A DNA stretch of 64,000 bases, from NCBI GenBank assembly GCA_963736355.1, contig CAVTOO010000007.1, forward strand, positions 439,739-503,738, in the 5' to 3' direction. The notes under the pieces are model-generated. The model had not been told where the DNA came from. It saw only the letters and a program-made list of their open reading frames with translations, and searched no databases. Shown here one piece after another: positions 36,566 to 45,598 of this stretch. This DNA comes from CAVTOO01 sp963736355. GTDB lineage: Bacteria; Pseudomonadota; Alphaproteobacteria; Rhizobiales; Xanthobacteraceae. Position 1 is the first letter of the stretch; each line of letters starts with the position of its first letter. A program made the translations under genes and the position numbers.

Positions 36566-36666
36566 TAGCGTTTTCGAGCGAGGTGGGTACCGGCTCGCGT
36601 GAAGAAAACGCGTCAAAATAAAGAAGTGGAGCCCGGCTTTGATTCCATCAAAGCCGAAAGGCTCTA
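36566..36666. repeat. Family A repeat with extension, copy 2
   Basis: TAGCGTTTTCGAGCG ... GAAGAAAACGCGTC followed by a second hairpin, GAGCCCGGCTTTGATTCC and ATCAAAGCCGAAAGGCTC. Both parts recur in the same order at 47562. It overlaps the last codon of the efflux permease gene by a few bases. Confidence 0.85.
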
Positions 36667-37837
36667 ATCCAGCGTCGTGCGGAATCGTTTCACCGCGACG
36701 ATCATGACGGCCAGTGTCAGCACGACAAGCATCGCCGCGTCGTAGCGCAGATTGTCCAGCGTCGCGCCCTTGAGCATGATCGCGCGCACGATGCGCAGAT
36801 AATGCGTCAGCGGCAGCGCCTCGCCGATCCACTGCGCCCAGGCCGGCATGCCGGCAAAGGGAAACATGAATCCCGACAACAGGATATTCGGCAGAAAGAA
36901 CATCACCGTCATCTGCATCGCTTGCAGCTGGTTCTGGGCGATCGTCGAGAACGTGTAGCCGATCGCGAGATTGGCGGTGATGAACAGCGTCGAAAGCGCC
37001 GCGAGCAGCGTCAGGCTGCCCAGCACCGGCACGCCGAACACGACAACGCCAAGCCCGATGATCAACGATGCCTGCACGAAGCCGACCAGCACGTAGGGAA
37101 TGATCTTGCCCAGCATCACCTCGACTGGCGTAATCGGCATCGACAGCAGGCTTTCCATCGTACCGCGCTCGATTTCACGCGTCACCGACAGCGCCGTGAA
37201 GATCAGCATGGTCATGGTGAGAATGGTACCGACGAGCCCCGGCACGATGTTCATGCTCGATGAACCGGTCGGGTTGTAGCGCGCATGATTGCGAATCTCG
37301 AAGGCCGGAGCCGACCCCTTCGGCACGGCGCGCTCGTGCTGCAGCGCCGTATTGACGATCTGGCCGAGCGCCGACATTGCCGAACCCGAAGCCACCGGAT
37401 CGGTCGCATCGGCGGCCACCAGAATGGCCGGACGATCGCCGCGCCGCACCGCACGCTCGAACCCTTCGGGAATTTCGACGCCGAACAACACCTCTCCCGA
37501 TTGCAGCAGCCGGTCGAACTCCGCGACCGTCCGTGCCTGCCGGGTGAAGCGGAAATAATTGGTATTCTCGAAAGCCTTGAGGATCGCGTGCGCGAGGTCG
37601 CTTTCCTCATGCACGAGCACGGCGGTCGGCAGGTGGCGCGGCGTGGTGTTGATGGCGTAGCCGAACAGCACGAGCTGCATCACCGGCACCATGACGATCA
37701 TGGCGAAGGACACGCGATCTCGCTTGAGCTGGATGAATTCCTTCACCAGCATGGCGAACGTCCGCCGCCAGAATCCCCGGCGCGGGTTGTCCTCGTCCGA
37801 ACTCTGATCTCGTGTCCTGGGGCATATCTTGCGTCAT
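36664..37837 (-). CDS. ABC-2 type exporter permease (one-base insertion)
   Basis: About 390 residues. The N-terminal cytoplasmic MLVKEFIQLKRDRVSFAMIV is followed by the first helix, a large periplasmic loop (about residues 60-190 of the domain) and five C-terminal helices with GTMESLLSMPITPVEVMLGK and NILLSGFMFPFAGMPAWAQW, the ABC2_membrane/YhhJ layout. The true start, ATG 37837, overlaps the ATPase stop (ATGA); an extra C in the CCCC run shortly after it shifts the frame before GFWRRTFAMLVKEF. Membrane part of the TetR-regulated efflux system. Confidence 0.86.
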
Positions 37838-38770
37838 GCGCTGAAATTATCCTGCGCGCGGTTCATCAATTCGATGAACACATCTTCCAGCGAGGGCTCG
37901 CCCGGCGTCCATTGGAGATCGCCACGCGCCTTGTACGGCGCGATTGTCGCCTCGAGCTTGGCGGCGTCGCGGCCCGACACATGAAGGCTGGTGCCGAACG
38001 GCGCGACGCTGTCGATGCCGTCCTTACCGGTGAGCTGCGCGGTGAGATCGTTCAGGTCCGCGCCGGTGACGGTGTAGGTCGTGAGCTTCGATTCCGCGAC
38101 CACCGCTTCCACCGTGCCATGCGTCAGCAGCTCGCCATAGGCAATGTAAGCGATTTCGTGACAGCGCTCGGCTTCGTCCATGTAGTGCGTCGAGACGAGC
38201 ACCGTCAGGCCGTCGGCCGCCAGCGCATGGATCTCGTTCCAGAACTCGCGACGCGCCTTGGGATCGACACCTGCGGTCGGCTCGTCGAGCAAAAGCAGCT
38301 GCGGGTTGCGGCAAGCGTGCAGGCGCCGAGCGCGAGGCGCTGCTTCCAGCCGCCGGATAATTGGCCGGCCAGCTGCTCCTCGCGGCCGTTGAGGCCGAGG
38401 CGCACGATCATGTCATGCGCCGCGCCGACCGGATTCGGCACGCCGTACACGCCGCGCGACGAACTCCAGGTTCTCGCGCACCGACAAGTCCTGGTAGAGG
38501 CTGAAGCGCTGCGTCATGTAGCCGACGCGGCGCTTGATGCGATCCGACTGCGTGCAGGATGTCGAAGCCGAGGCACGTCCCCTCGCCGCTGTCGGGCGTC
38601 AGAAGCCCGCACAGCATGCGGATCGTCGTCGTCTTGCCGGAGCCGTTGGGCCCGAGAAAGCCGTAGATCGATCCGCGCTTCACCTGCATCGACAGGTCGC
38701 GCACCACGGTGCGCCCGTCGAACGATTTGGTCAGCCCCTTGACGTCGATGGCGATGCCTTGATCGGTCAT
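37834..38770 (-). CDS. ABC exporter ATP-binding protein (three frameshifts)
   Basis: About 311 residues. Begins GIAIDVKGLTKSFDGRTVVR; Walker A is GPNGSGKTTTIRML, then a frame change, YGVPNPVGAAHDMIVRLGLN, signature LSGGWKQRLALG, another change, Walker B LLLDEPTAGVDPKARREFW, and H-loop VLVSTHYMDEAERC. Breaks lie near 38545, 38450 and 38315. The C-terminal extension (ending NRAQDNFSA) is common in YhhH/YbhF-type exporters. Its start overlaps the HlyD stop and its stop overlaps the permease start, each by ATGA, so the operon is tightly coupled. Confidence 0.86.
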
Positions 38771-39529
38771 GGCCGCGCGCCCAATCTGACGGTCACCGGC
38801 TGACCAATGCGCAGATTGTCCGGCTGCGCCGGGCGGGCCTGAACCAGGAACACCAGCTTCGCGCGCTCGGATTCCGAGTAGATCACCGGCGGGGTGTATT
38901 CGGCGCTGGTGGCGATAAAATAGATTTTCGCGGTGAGATTCGTCGCGCAACCGTCGCAGGACACCTGCACATCCTCGCCGATCTTGATTTTGGCCAGATC
39001 CGTTTCGCGCACATAGAAGCGGACCTTGACGTTCTCCGGCGGCAGGATCGAGACCACGGGCTTTTCGGCGCCGACGATCTCGCCCTCGCGGAAATAGATC
39101 TGATTCGACGAGTCCGGTCACCGGGCTCGCCACCTTGCGGCGCGCGAGGCGGGTCTGCGAGGTGTTGACGCGGCGCCTGTGCGACACGCAGCGCCGATTG
39201 TGCGGCATCGAAATCGCGTTGCGTGCCCGCGCCTGTCTTGGCCAATTGCTGGGCGCGGTCGAACGTCTGCTGCGCGTTGACGAGTTGCGCCTGCTGCTGG
39301 TTGAGATCGGCCTGCTGCAAGCGCGTCGTCGAGTTCGTAGAGCGGCGCGCCCTGCGTCACCCGATCGCCCTCACGCACTGCGAGCTTCACCAGGCGGCCG
39401 GATTCCTCCGGGACTGACATAGATGAAATCAGCCTCGACCCAGCCCTGATACGTTTGCTCGGCGCGCTGCCCGCATGCGGCCAGCGCCAGCACGATCGCC
39501 GCGACACCGATACTTCGCAGAGCCGTCAT
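38767..39529 (-). CDS. HlyD-family membrane fusion lipoprotein (several frameshifts)
   Basis: About 253 residues. Starts MTALRSIGVAAIVLALAACG with a lipobox-like LAAC, then the lipoyl/barrel half (SGRLVKLAVREGDRVTQGAP, YELDD), a coiled-coil hairpin (QQADLNQQQAQLVNAQQTFD and AQQLAKTGAGTQRDFDAAQS), the second lipoyl half (RRKVASPVTGLVE) and the beta-barrel (KVRFYVRETDLAKIKIGEDV). Pieces lie in different frames with breaks near 39412, 39325, 39200 and 39115. It would link the inner-membrane exporter to an outer-membrane channel. ATGA overlaps with tetR and with the ATPase gene. Confidence 0.82.
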
Positions 39530-40188
39530 GCCGGCCTCCCTGAACCGAAAATCAGATCAACATGAGTTCTCAGCATCCCCTCGACATCGAGCGGCGCATG
39601 CTTTTCGAACAAGGACGTCCAGATGATCGCAACCAGCGCCGATCCGATCATCACCTGCGGATAGCGTGCGAGGCCATGATTGGATATTTCGCCGCGCGCG
39701 ATACCGCGCTCGATCAATTTCGTCATCGCCGCCAGGCCGCGCTGGATGACCTCGCGATAGTAGAACTCCGCGAGCGCCGGCAGGTTACGCCCTTCCGTGA
39801 TCACAAGCCGGATGATATCGGCACGGCGCGTCGGCAGCACTTCGCGCACGAACATCTGCACGAAGCCCTCGAACACCGCGCGCGTCGGCACGGCCTCCGG
39901 CATTGCGCCGCCGAGCTGCTGCACGCGCGGCACGATCTCGGTGCGCACCAGTTCGAGAAACAGCGATTCCTTGTCCTTGAAGTGCAGATAGATGGTGCCC
40001 TTGGCGACACCCGCGCGCGTGGCGATATCGTCGAGGCGCGTGGCGGCAAAGCCTCGCGACGCGAACTCATCGAGGGCGGCGTTGAGGATGGCGTCGCGCC
40101 GTTCGGCCGCCTTCTCTGCGCGGGTGGCAGCCGGATTGGCCGGCACTGCCGGAGTGCGGCGCGCCGCTGGTTTGCTCTTCGTTGTCAT
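39526..40188 (-). CDS. TetR/AcrR-family repressor of the efflux operon
   Basis: 220 residues, intact. N-terminal helix-turn-helix: RRDAILNAALDEFASRGFAA, TRLDDIATRAGVAKGTIYLH, FKDKESLFLELV (about residues 30-80), followed by the ligand-binding domain. It is the first gene of a four-gene minus-strand operon (tetR, hlyD, ATPase, permease) with ATGA overlaps throughout. A perfect palindrome ten bases upstream of its start is almost certainly its own operator, giving autorepression relieved by an export substrate. Confidence 0.92.
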   Translation of the reverse strand: MTTKSKPAARRTPAVPANPAATRAEKAAERRDAILNAALDEFASRGFAATRLDDIATRAGVAKGTIYLHFKDKESLFLELVRTEIVPRVQQLGGAMPEAVPTRAVFEGFVQMFVREVLPTRRADIIRLVITEGRNLPALAEFYYREVIQRGLAAMTKLIERGIARGEISNHGLARYPQVMIGSALVAIIWTSLFEKHAPLDVEGMLRTHVDLIFGSGRPA

Positions 40189-40198
40189 GGAGCATTAG

Positions 40199-40216
40199 TG
40201 ACTGACTGGTCAGTCA
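40199..40216. promoter_or_regulatory. TetR operator palindrome
   Basis: TGACTGACTGGTCAGTCA: two perfect eight-base arms (TGACTGAC / GTCAGTCA) around TG. It lies 11 to 28 bases before the tetR start codon. This sequence type is a common operator of TetR-family efflux regulators. Confidence 0.88.
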
Positions 40217-40306
40217 AGTTCAAGAGATTTGGAAATAATTCCGAGATGCGCCATCATGGACGAAAACTCAGCTGATTACAGATACTTATAAATAATGAAT
40301 TTGAAT

Positions 40307-40645
40307 TCAGCCTTTGGCGTCACAGGCCCAGGCGCGGATGACGCATTCCTTGCCGCCATTGTCGTAGCACTGCTTCGTCGCCGCATTGAGCGCCGAGGAG
40401 ATGCGCGGCTGCACCGCATAGCCATACGCGCCGCAGGGATTGGTCATGTCCACCGACACCGCGCCGCACGCGCGCATCATCGGCACCGACTTGCAGCCGC
40501 CGACGCATTTGGCTTTCGCCGCGCGCTCGGCGCTGTCCTGACGCGCATGATCGAAGGCATAGCCGTAGGCGCCGCACTTCCCCACCGCCAGCGCACCGGC
40601 CGCAAACGACGGCGCAATCGTGATGAGAACTGGCAGCGGACACAA
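40307..40645 (-). CDS. DUF4189-domain small exported protein, start uncertain
   Basis: About 112 residues. The recognisable part begins GALAVGKCGAYGYAFDHARQ and continues KCVGGCKSVPMMRACGAV, NPCGAYGYAVQPRISSALN and ECVIRAWACDAKG, with paired cysteines and the GAYGYA repeats of DUF4189. It is preceded by a hydrophobic VLITIAPSFAAG stretch that looks like the end of a signal peptide, but the only start codon in frame (TTG 40645) falls inside the U-run of the terminator of the upstream gene, so the true start may be hidden by an indel. Probably periplasmic with disulfides. Confidence 0.65.
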   Translation of the reverse strand: MCPLPVLITIAPSFAAGALAVGKCGAYGYAFDHARQDSAERAAKAKCVGGCKSVPMMRACGAVSVDMTNPCGAYGYAVQPRISSALNAATKQCYDNGGKECVIRAWACDAKG

Positions 40646-40667
40646 AAAACGCGCGGATGCCCGCGCG
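40644..40667 (-). terminator. Intrinsic terminator of the cox/molybdenum cluster
   Basis: On the minus strand: CGCGCGG, GCAT, CCGCGCG, then TTTTTT. A seven-base GC stem, tetraloop and six Us, about 85 bases beyond the last gene of the cluster. A strong rho-independent terminator. Confidence 0.85.
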
Positions 40668-40751
40668 CAGAACCGTGAGCGACCAAGAACCCCTCCCCCA
40701 ACCAGCGGAGGCAATCTACGCGAGCGAGCCGTTTCGACTTGGTGAATGAGT

Positions 40752-42362
40752 TCAGGTGTCGCGCCGCGCAGCGTCGAGCGCCTCGGGCGTGTCGATATCG
40801 AGGAATGCACCGCGTCCATCGACAGGGACTTCGGCCACCAGCTCGGCATGGCGGTCGATCAGTTGCCGCGCGCCGGTATCGCCGTCGAGCGTCAGCAATT
40901 CCGAGAACAGCCGGCGCGACCACAGCACCGGATTGCCGCGGCGTCCGTCGCTGACCGGCAACGCCACCAGCGCGCCACGGTCCGGCGCGAACGCCGCGAT
41001 CAGGCGGTCGAGCAGCGCCGCATCCACCAGCGGCATGTCGCCGAGACACATCACCGCGCCGTCGATATTCGCCGGCACGGCCGCGATCCCGGCCTTGACC
41101 GACGTCGACAAGCCCCTGCGCGAAATCGTCATTCGGCACGAAGGTCACATCGAGCCCTGCAAGCGCGGCCTCGATCTGCGCGCGCTGATGCCCGGTCACG
41201 ACAATCACGGGCCGGGCTTTCGAGGCCAGCGCCTGTTCGACCACGATGCGCACGAGCGTCTTGCCGCCGAGTTCGGCCAGCAGCTTGTTCGGTCCGCCCA
41301 TCCGGCGCGATTGTCCGGCCGCGAGCACGATCGCCGCGACGTGGCGCGCATCGGCGCTTTCGGTCGGAACGCGCGGCTGCGGCCGCGTCACGATTTCCAT
41401 CAGCAGTCCGCCGACGCCCATGCCCGTCATGGTCGCAGCGGTCGACCGGCAATCCGGCCAGCAGCCGCACCAAAATCCAGTCGAAGCCGTTTTCCTTCGG
41501 CGAGCGCGCGCAGCCCGGCAGCACCGATCACCGGCACGTTGCCGACGTGGCCGATCAGCATGAGATTGCCGGGATCGACCGGCATGCCGAAATGATCGAC
41601 GACGCCGCCGGCCGCCTCGATCGCGGCGGGAATGACATCGCGCCGGTCGGCAATGGCGGAGGCGCCGAACACAAGAACAAGCTCCGCACCGGCCTTCAGC
41701 AATTCAGCGATGGCAGCGGTGACAGCCTTGTCGTCGTGCGGAACACGCTTTTCCGCCAGAATGCTGGCGCCCGTTGGTGCGAGACGTCCCGCCGTCACTT
41801 GCAGCGTCTTTTCGACGACCTTGGCGTGAGGCCCGGCAACAGCGTCGATACGATGCCGACCTTGCGCAGCTTGAAAGGCGCGACTTTCGAACGGCATCTT
41901 CCGGGCAGCCGCCACGGCATCGTCGCGCAATCGCGCCTCGATGGCGAACGGCACAATCTTCACCGTCGCCACCATTTCGCCCGCGACCACGGCCTTGAAG
42001 GCCGGCAGCGTTGCAAAGGTAATCGCCTCGTCGATGCGGTTGACGGCATCGACCGCATCGCGATCGACCACCAGCACGCCCGCTTCCGATGCAAAGATAT
42101 TCGCGCGGCCGGTTGTCGCGGGCGCAACCGTCACGCCTTCGCCGGAAATCGCCGCCGCGATGTCCGCCGCCGCCTCGTCTTCCGGCACATCGCCCGGATC
42201 GAGCCGCGCCACGACAACCTGCGCGATACCCGCCGCCTTGAGCGCAGCCGCTTCACGCGCGCCGATCAGCGTGCCTTTCTTCAGCACCAGATCGTCCTTG
42301 CGGATCGAATGGACCGCAACGCCGCCGATGGCGTCGTCAGGCGCGACGGGTCCGAACTTCAT
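40752..42362 (-). CDS. Fused molybdopterin-binding / MocA-like nucleotidyltransferase (indels)
   Basis: About 536 residues and two domains. N-terminal molybdopterin-binding half: MKFGPVAPDDAIGGVAVHSI, VAGEMVATVKIVPFAIEARL, LVLVFGASAIADRRDVIPAA and IGHVGNVPVIG, then LPGCARSPKENGFDWILVRL. C-terminal half: AAIVLAAGQSRRMGGPNKLL (nucleotide-binding signature), VIVVTGHQRAQIEAAL, MCLGDMPLVDAALLDRL and GNPVLWSR, as in MocA, which makes molybdopterin cytosine dinucleotide. Frame breaks near 41890, 41830, 41525, 41443 and 41110 cancel to a multiple of three. It supplies cofactor for CO-dehydrogenase-type enzymes; start overlaps the XdhC-type stop by ATGA. Confidence 0.85.
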
Positions 42363-43051
42363 GGCTTCGTGCCCGCCGGCAGGCGCAGCCGCGCCGTGAT
42401 CTCGGCCATGATCGAGACCGCGATCTCCGACGGCGAAATCGCGCCGATGGCCAGACCGATGGGCGCATGGATGCGCGCGATATCGGCCTCCGCAATGCCG
42501 GCCTCTTTCAGCCGCTCGACGCGCCGGCCGTGGGTTTTGCGCGAGCCGAGCGCACCGATATAGAAGCAGTCGCGCGCCAGCGCATGCGTCAGCGCCGGAT
42601 CGTCGATCTTGGGATCGTGCGTCAGCGCCACGAACGCCGTGTAGCGGTCGATGTTCAGCGGCGGCAACGCCACCTCCGGCCATTCGGCGATGAGCTGAAT
42701 TCCGGCGAAGCGCTCCGGCGTCGCGAACGCGGTGCGCGGATCGACCACCGTCACATCATAGTCGAGCATCTTCGCCAGCGGCGCGAGCGCCTGGCTGATG
42801 TGGACCGCGCCGATAATGACAAGCCGCGCCGTCGGCGCATGAACGGTGATGAACACCCGCTTGCCGTCGGCTTCGATCATCCCGCTCTTGCCCATGCGCA
42901 ATTGCGCGAACAATTGTTCGGCCAGCGGATCGCCTGCGATGTCGGCAGCCTTCACCAGCCTCTGCTCGCCATTCGCCACGTCGGTGACGACAAGCACCGG
43001 CCGCCGCGCGGCGCGCTCGGTGTTCAGCGTGGCAAGCGTGGAGAGTTTCAT
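42359..43051 (-). CDS. XdhC/CoxF-family protein, C-terminal (Rossmann) half as a separate gene
   Basis: 230 residues, intact. RLVIIGAVHISQALAPLAKM near 75 is the nucleotide-binding-type strand-loop-helix of the XdhC Rossmann domain, with VVDPRTAFATPERF near 101, YTAFVALTHDPKIDDPAL near 138 and YIGALGSRKTHGRRVERL near 164. XdhC-type proteins insert sulfurated molybdenum cofactor into molybdenum hydroxylases. The N-terminal XdhC domain is a separate gene just upstream, split off by a family B repeat. Confidence 0.88.
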   Translation of the reverse strand: MKLSTLATLNTERAARRPVLVVTDVANGEQRLVKAADIAGDPLAEQLFAQLRMGKSGMIEADGKRVFITVHAPTARLVIIGAVHISQALAPLAKMLDYDVTVVDPRTAFATPERFAGIQLIAEWPEVALPPLNIDRYTAFVALTHDPKIDDPALTHALARDCFYIGALGSRKTHGRRVERLKEAGIAEADIARIHAPIGLAIGAISPSEIAVSIMAEITARLRLPAGTKP

Positions 43052-43070
43052 GATCGTCTCTTGGTTACGC

Positions 43071-43112
43071 TGATCTTATCCGGAAAACCGGTTCCGACTT
43101 TCGGGATCATGC
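43071..43112. repeat. Family B repeat between the two XdhC genes, copy 3 (reversed)
   Basis: TGATCTTATCCGGAAAACCG and GTTCCGACTTTCGGGATCAT then GC, the reverse orientation of the copy at 9358. It occupies the 62-base gap between the two XdhC halves, ending one base before the stop codon of the upstream gene. Confidence 0.85.
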
Positions 43113-43113
43113 G

Positions 43114-43437
43114 CTAATCCACCTTCTCGACCAGCACGCGGATGGTGCCGCCGCAGGACAGTCCGACCTTCCACGCCGTCTCGTCGGCGACGCCGAATTC
43201 GAGCAGTTTGGATTTTCCGCTTTCGATCACATCGAGCGCTTCGGTGACGACCGCGCCTTCGACGCAACCGCCCGAAACGGAGCCGAGAAAATCGCCGTTA
43301 TCGTTGATGACGAGGTTGGATCCGGCCGGACGCGGTGCCGAGCCCCAGGTCTCGACCACCGTGGCGATGGCGACACCCTTGCCCGCCTTGCGCCAGTCTT
43401 CCGCCGCTTTCAGAATGTCGTCGCTCTGTGCCAGCAT
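43114..43437 (-). CDS. XdhC/CoxI-family protein, N-terminal half
   Basis: 107 residues, intact. Shows the XdhC_CoxI N-terminal domain: AAEDWRKAGKGVAIATVVET, GSAPRPAGSNLVIN, GDFLGSVSGGCVEGAVV with its conserved cysteine, and VGLSCGGTIRVLVEKVD with a second conserved cysteine. In many bacteria the domain is fused to the Rossmann domain found in the next gene; in cox clusters of this lineage the two are often separate. Involved in cofactor sulfuration and insertion. Confidence 0.88.
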   Translation of the reverse strand: MLAQSDDILKAAEDWRKAGKGVAIATVVETWGSAPRPAGSNLVINDNGDFLGSVSGGCVEGAVVTEALDVIESGKSKLLEFGVADETAWKVGLSCGGTIRVLVEKVD

Positions 43438-43450
43438 GGGAGATTCCTTA

Positions 43451-44656
43451 TTACGCGGCCTTGTGCGCGGGACGGGCGTGCCGGAAGGATCCCGCCGACA
43501 GCGCCTTGATCAGATCGGCCATCGACTTCAGATTGTGTGCCGGACGGAATTCGTCAACGTGGGATAGCATGATTTTGATGCCCTGCGCGCGCGGCTGGAA
43601 GCCGTCGAACCGCAGCAGCGGGTTGAGCCAGATCAGCCGGCGGCAGGACCGGTGCAGCCGGTCCATTTCAAAGTTCAGCCGGTCGTCGGCCTCGCGCTCA
43701 AGTCCGTCGCTGATCAACAGCACGACGGCGCCCTGCCCGAGCACGCGACGGCTCCACTGCGAATTAAACACGTGAAGCGACTGCGCGATGCGCGTGCCGC
43801 CCGACCAGTCCGGCACGGCATTGGACACAGCCGCCAGCGCCTCGTCGGGGTCGCGCTGCCGCAGCGCCCGCGTCACATTGGTCAGCCGCGTGCCGAACAG
43901 GAACACCGAGACGCGCTTGCGTGCGTCGGTCGTCGCATGGAGAAAATGCAGAAACAGCCGCGTGTATTCGTTCATCGAGCCGGAAATATCGAGCAGCGCC
44001 ACGATCGGCGGCTGCTTGGTGCGCCGTCCGAGATGCTTCAGTTCGGCGATCTCGCCGCCGCTGCGCAGGCTGGCGCGCAATGTACGCCGCAGATCGAGAC
44101 GCCGTCCATGAATGTCGGGCACCAGCCGGCGCGTCTCGACTTCATTGAGCGGCAGCGCCAATTGCTTGACCAGACGCAGGGCTTCGTCGATCTCCTGCGC
44201 GCTCATCTGCGCGAAGTCCTTGCGCTGCAGAACTTCCGCCGACGACACCGACACGCTCAGCGCCTGCGGCCTGTCGCGTTCGATGGGCTGCACATCTTCT
44301 TCGGTGCCCAGCGCCTCGCGCGCACGCCGCGCGCCGGCGGCTTCCGGTCCCGAATAAGGAATCGCGCCGTGTCCGCCGCCGGGAATGTAGAGCTGCTCGT
44401 CGGGGCTGCGGAAAAACAGATCGAAGGTCTGCGCGAACACGGCGGCATGCTCGTGCCGCGTCACGAATACCGCCTGCAGCGCTGCGAACACATCGTCGCG
44501 CCGTGTGACCTCGACGAATTTAAGCGCCTGCAGGGCATCGATCACAGCGCCGGAGCCTGCCGGAATTCCCGCTGCGCGCAACGCGCGTGCGAATGCAACG
44601 ATGTGATCTGCAAGGTGACCCGACGGCTCCGGGCTGCCCGCCGGCATCGCCGTCAA
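43451..44656 (-). CDS. coxE: VWA-domain protein CoxE
   Basis: 401 residues, intact. The C-terminal von Willebrand A domain carries a full metal-ion-dependent adhesion site: DISGSMNEY near 218, Thr in DWSGGTRI near 285, and Asp in LLISDGLERE near 318. The N-terminal half is helical. With the MoxR-type ATPase CoxD it forms the pair needed to mature the Cu-Mo site of aerobic CO dehydrogenase in the studied Oligotropha system; the same pair serves other molybdenum hydroxylases. Start overlaps the coxD stop by ATGA. Confidence 0.9.
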   Translation of the reverse strand: MTAMPAGSPEPSGHLADHIVAFARALRAAGIPAGSGAVIDALQALKFVEVTRRDDVFAALQAVFVTRHEHAAVFAQTFDLFFRSPDEQLYIPGGGHGAIPYSGPEAAGARRAREALGTEEDVQPIERDRPQALSVSVSSAEVLQRKDFAQMSAQEIDEALRLVKQLALPLNEVETRRLVPDIHGRRLDLRRTLRASLRSGGEIAELKHLGRRTKQPPIVALLDISGSMNEYTRLFLHFLHATTDARKRVSVFLFGTRLTNVTRALRQRDPDEALAAVSNAVPDWSGGTRIAQSLHVFNSQWSRRVLGQGAVVLLISDGLEREADDRLNFEMDRLHRSCRRLIWLNPLLRFDGFQPRAQGIKIMLSHVDEFRPAHNLKSMADLIKALSAGSFRHARPAHKAA

Positions 44657-45570
44657 CCTGCCGCGCTCTTGACCGCGGCGTCCGTCAGCGACTTGAGGCG
44701 GTCGCCCTGCATCCGCGCGATGTCGTCCTGATATTTGAGCAGCGCGCCGAGCGTGTCGGCGGCGATTTCCGGCGTCAGGCGCTTGGCATCGAGTTCGCGC
44801 AGCGCCGTCGCCCAGTCGAGCGTCTCGGCGATCCCCGGCGGCTTGAACAGTTCCTGCGCGCGCAGCGCCTGCGTGAACGCGACAATCTCGCGCGACAGCT
44901 TGTCGGAGATGCCGGGCACGCGCGACTTGACGATGGAGAGCTCGCGCGCGAACGGCGGATAGTCGACCCAGTGATACAGGCAGCGCCGCTTGAGCGCGTC
45001 GTGGATTTCGCGCGTGCGGTTGGATGTGATGATCACGATCGGCGGGTGTGCCGCCTTGACCGTGCCGAGTTCGGGGATCGTCACCTGGAAGTCCGACAGA
45101 ATTTCCAGAAGGAACGCCTCGAACGCCTCGTCGGCGCGATCGAGTTCGTCGATCAGCAGCACCGGCGCACCGGCCGGATCGGGCTGAAGCGCCTGCAGCA
45201 GCGGACGCTTGATCAGATATTGCTCCGAGAACACGTCATGCGTCAGCCGTGCGCGGTCGCTCTCGCCGGAGGCTTCGGCGACGCGGATCGCGATCATCTG
45301 CGCCGCGCTGTTCCACTCATAGATCGCCGAGGAGACATCGAGCCCCTCGTAGCATTGCAGGCGGATCAGCTTGCGCCCGAGCGCGCCCGCCAGAACCTTG
45401 GCGATTTCGGTCTTGCCGACGCCCGCCTCGCCTTCGAGGAACAAAGGCCGGCCCATGCGCAACGACAGGAACGCCACCGTCGCGAGCGAGCGGTCGGCGA
45501 AATAGCCGTTGTCCTGAAGGAGCGTGAGAGTCGCATCGACCGAGGCCGGCGGCTTTGCTGTCGTCGTCAT
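44653..45570 (-). CDS. coxD: MoxR-type AAA+ ATPase CoxD
   Basis: 305 residues, intact. Walker A GEAGVGKTEIAKVLAGALG near 48, Walker B VLLIDELDRADEAFEAFLLE near 135, sensor 1 IVIITSNRTREIHDALKRRC near 175. CoxD-type proteins are ATP-dependent chaperones for the active site of CO dehydrogenase (partial unfolding, S and Cu insertion). Followed by coxE with a four-base overlap and preceded by coxM after 28 bases. Confidence 0.92.
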   Translation of the reverse strand: MTTTAKPPASVDATLTLLQDNGYFADRSLATVAFLSLRMGRPLFLEGEAGVGKTEIAKVLAGALGRKLIRLQCYEGLDVSSAIYEWNSAAQMIAIRVAEASGESDRARLTHDVFSEQYLIKRPLLQALQPDPAGAPVLLIDELDRADEAFEAFLLEILSDFQVTIPELGTVKAAHPPIVIITSNRTREIHDALKRRCLYHWVDYPPFARELSIVKSRVPGISDKLSREIVAFTQALRAQELFKPPGIAETLDWATALRELDAKRLTPEIAADTLGALLKYQDDIARMQGDRLKSLTDAAVKSAAG

Positions 45571-45598
45571 TGCGGTGTCCCTGCGGTTGCGGGATCAC

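Noticed and set aside
40746..42563. 605-codon plus-strand frame across the MocA-fusion gene
   Set aside because: Antisense to a clearly recognised protein; low-complexity Arg/Ala-rich translation.
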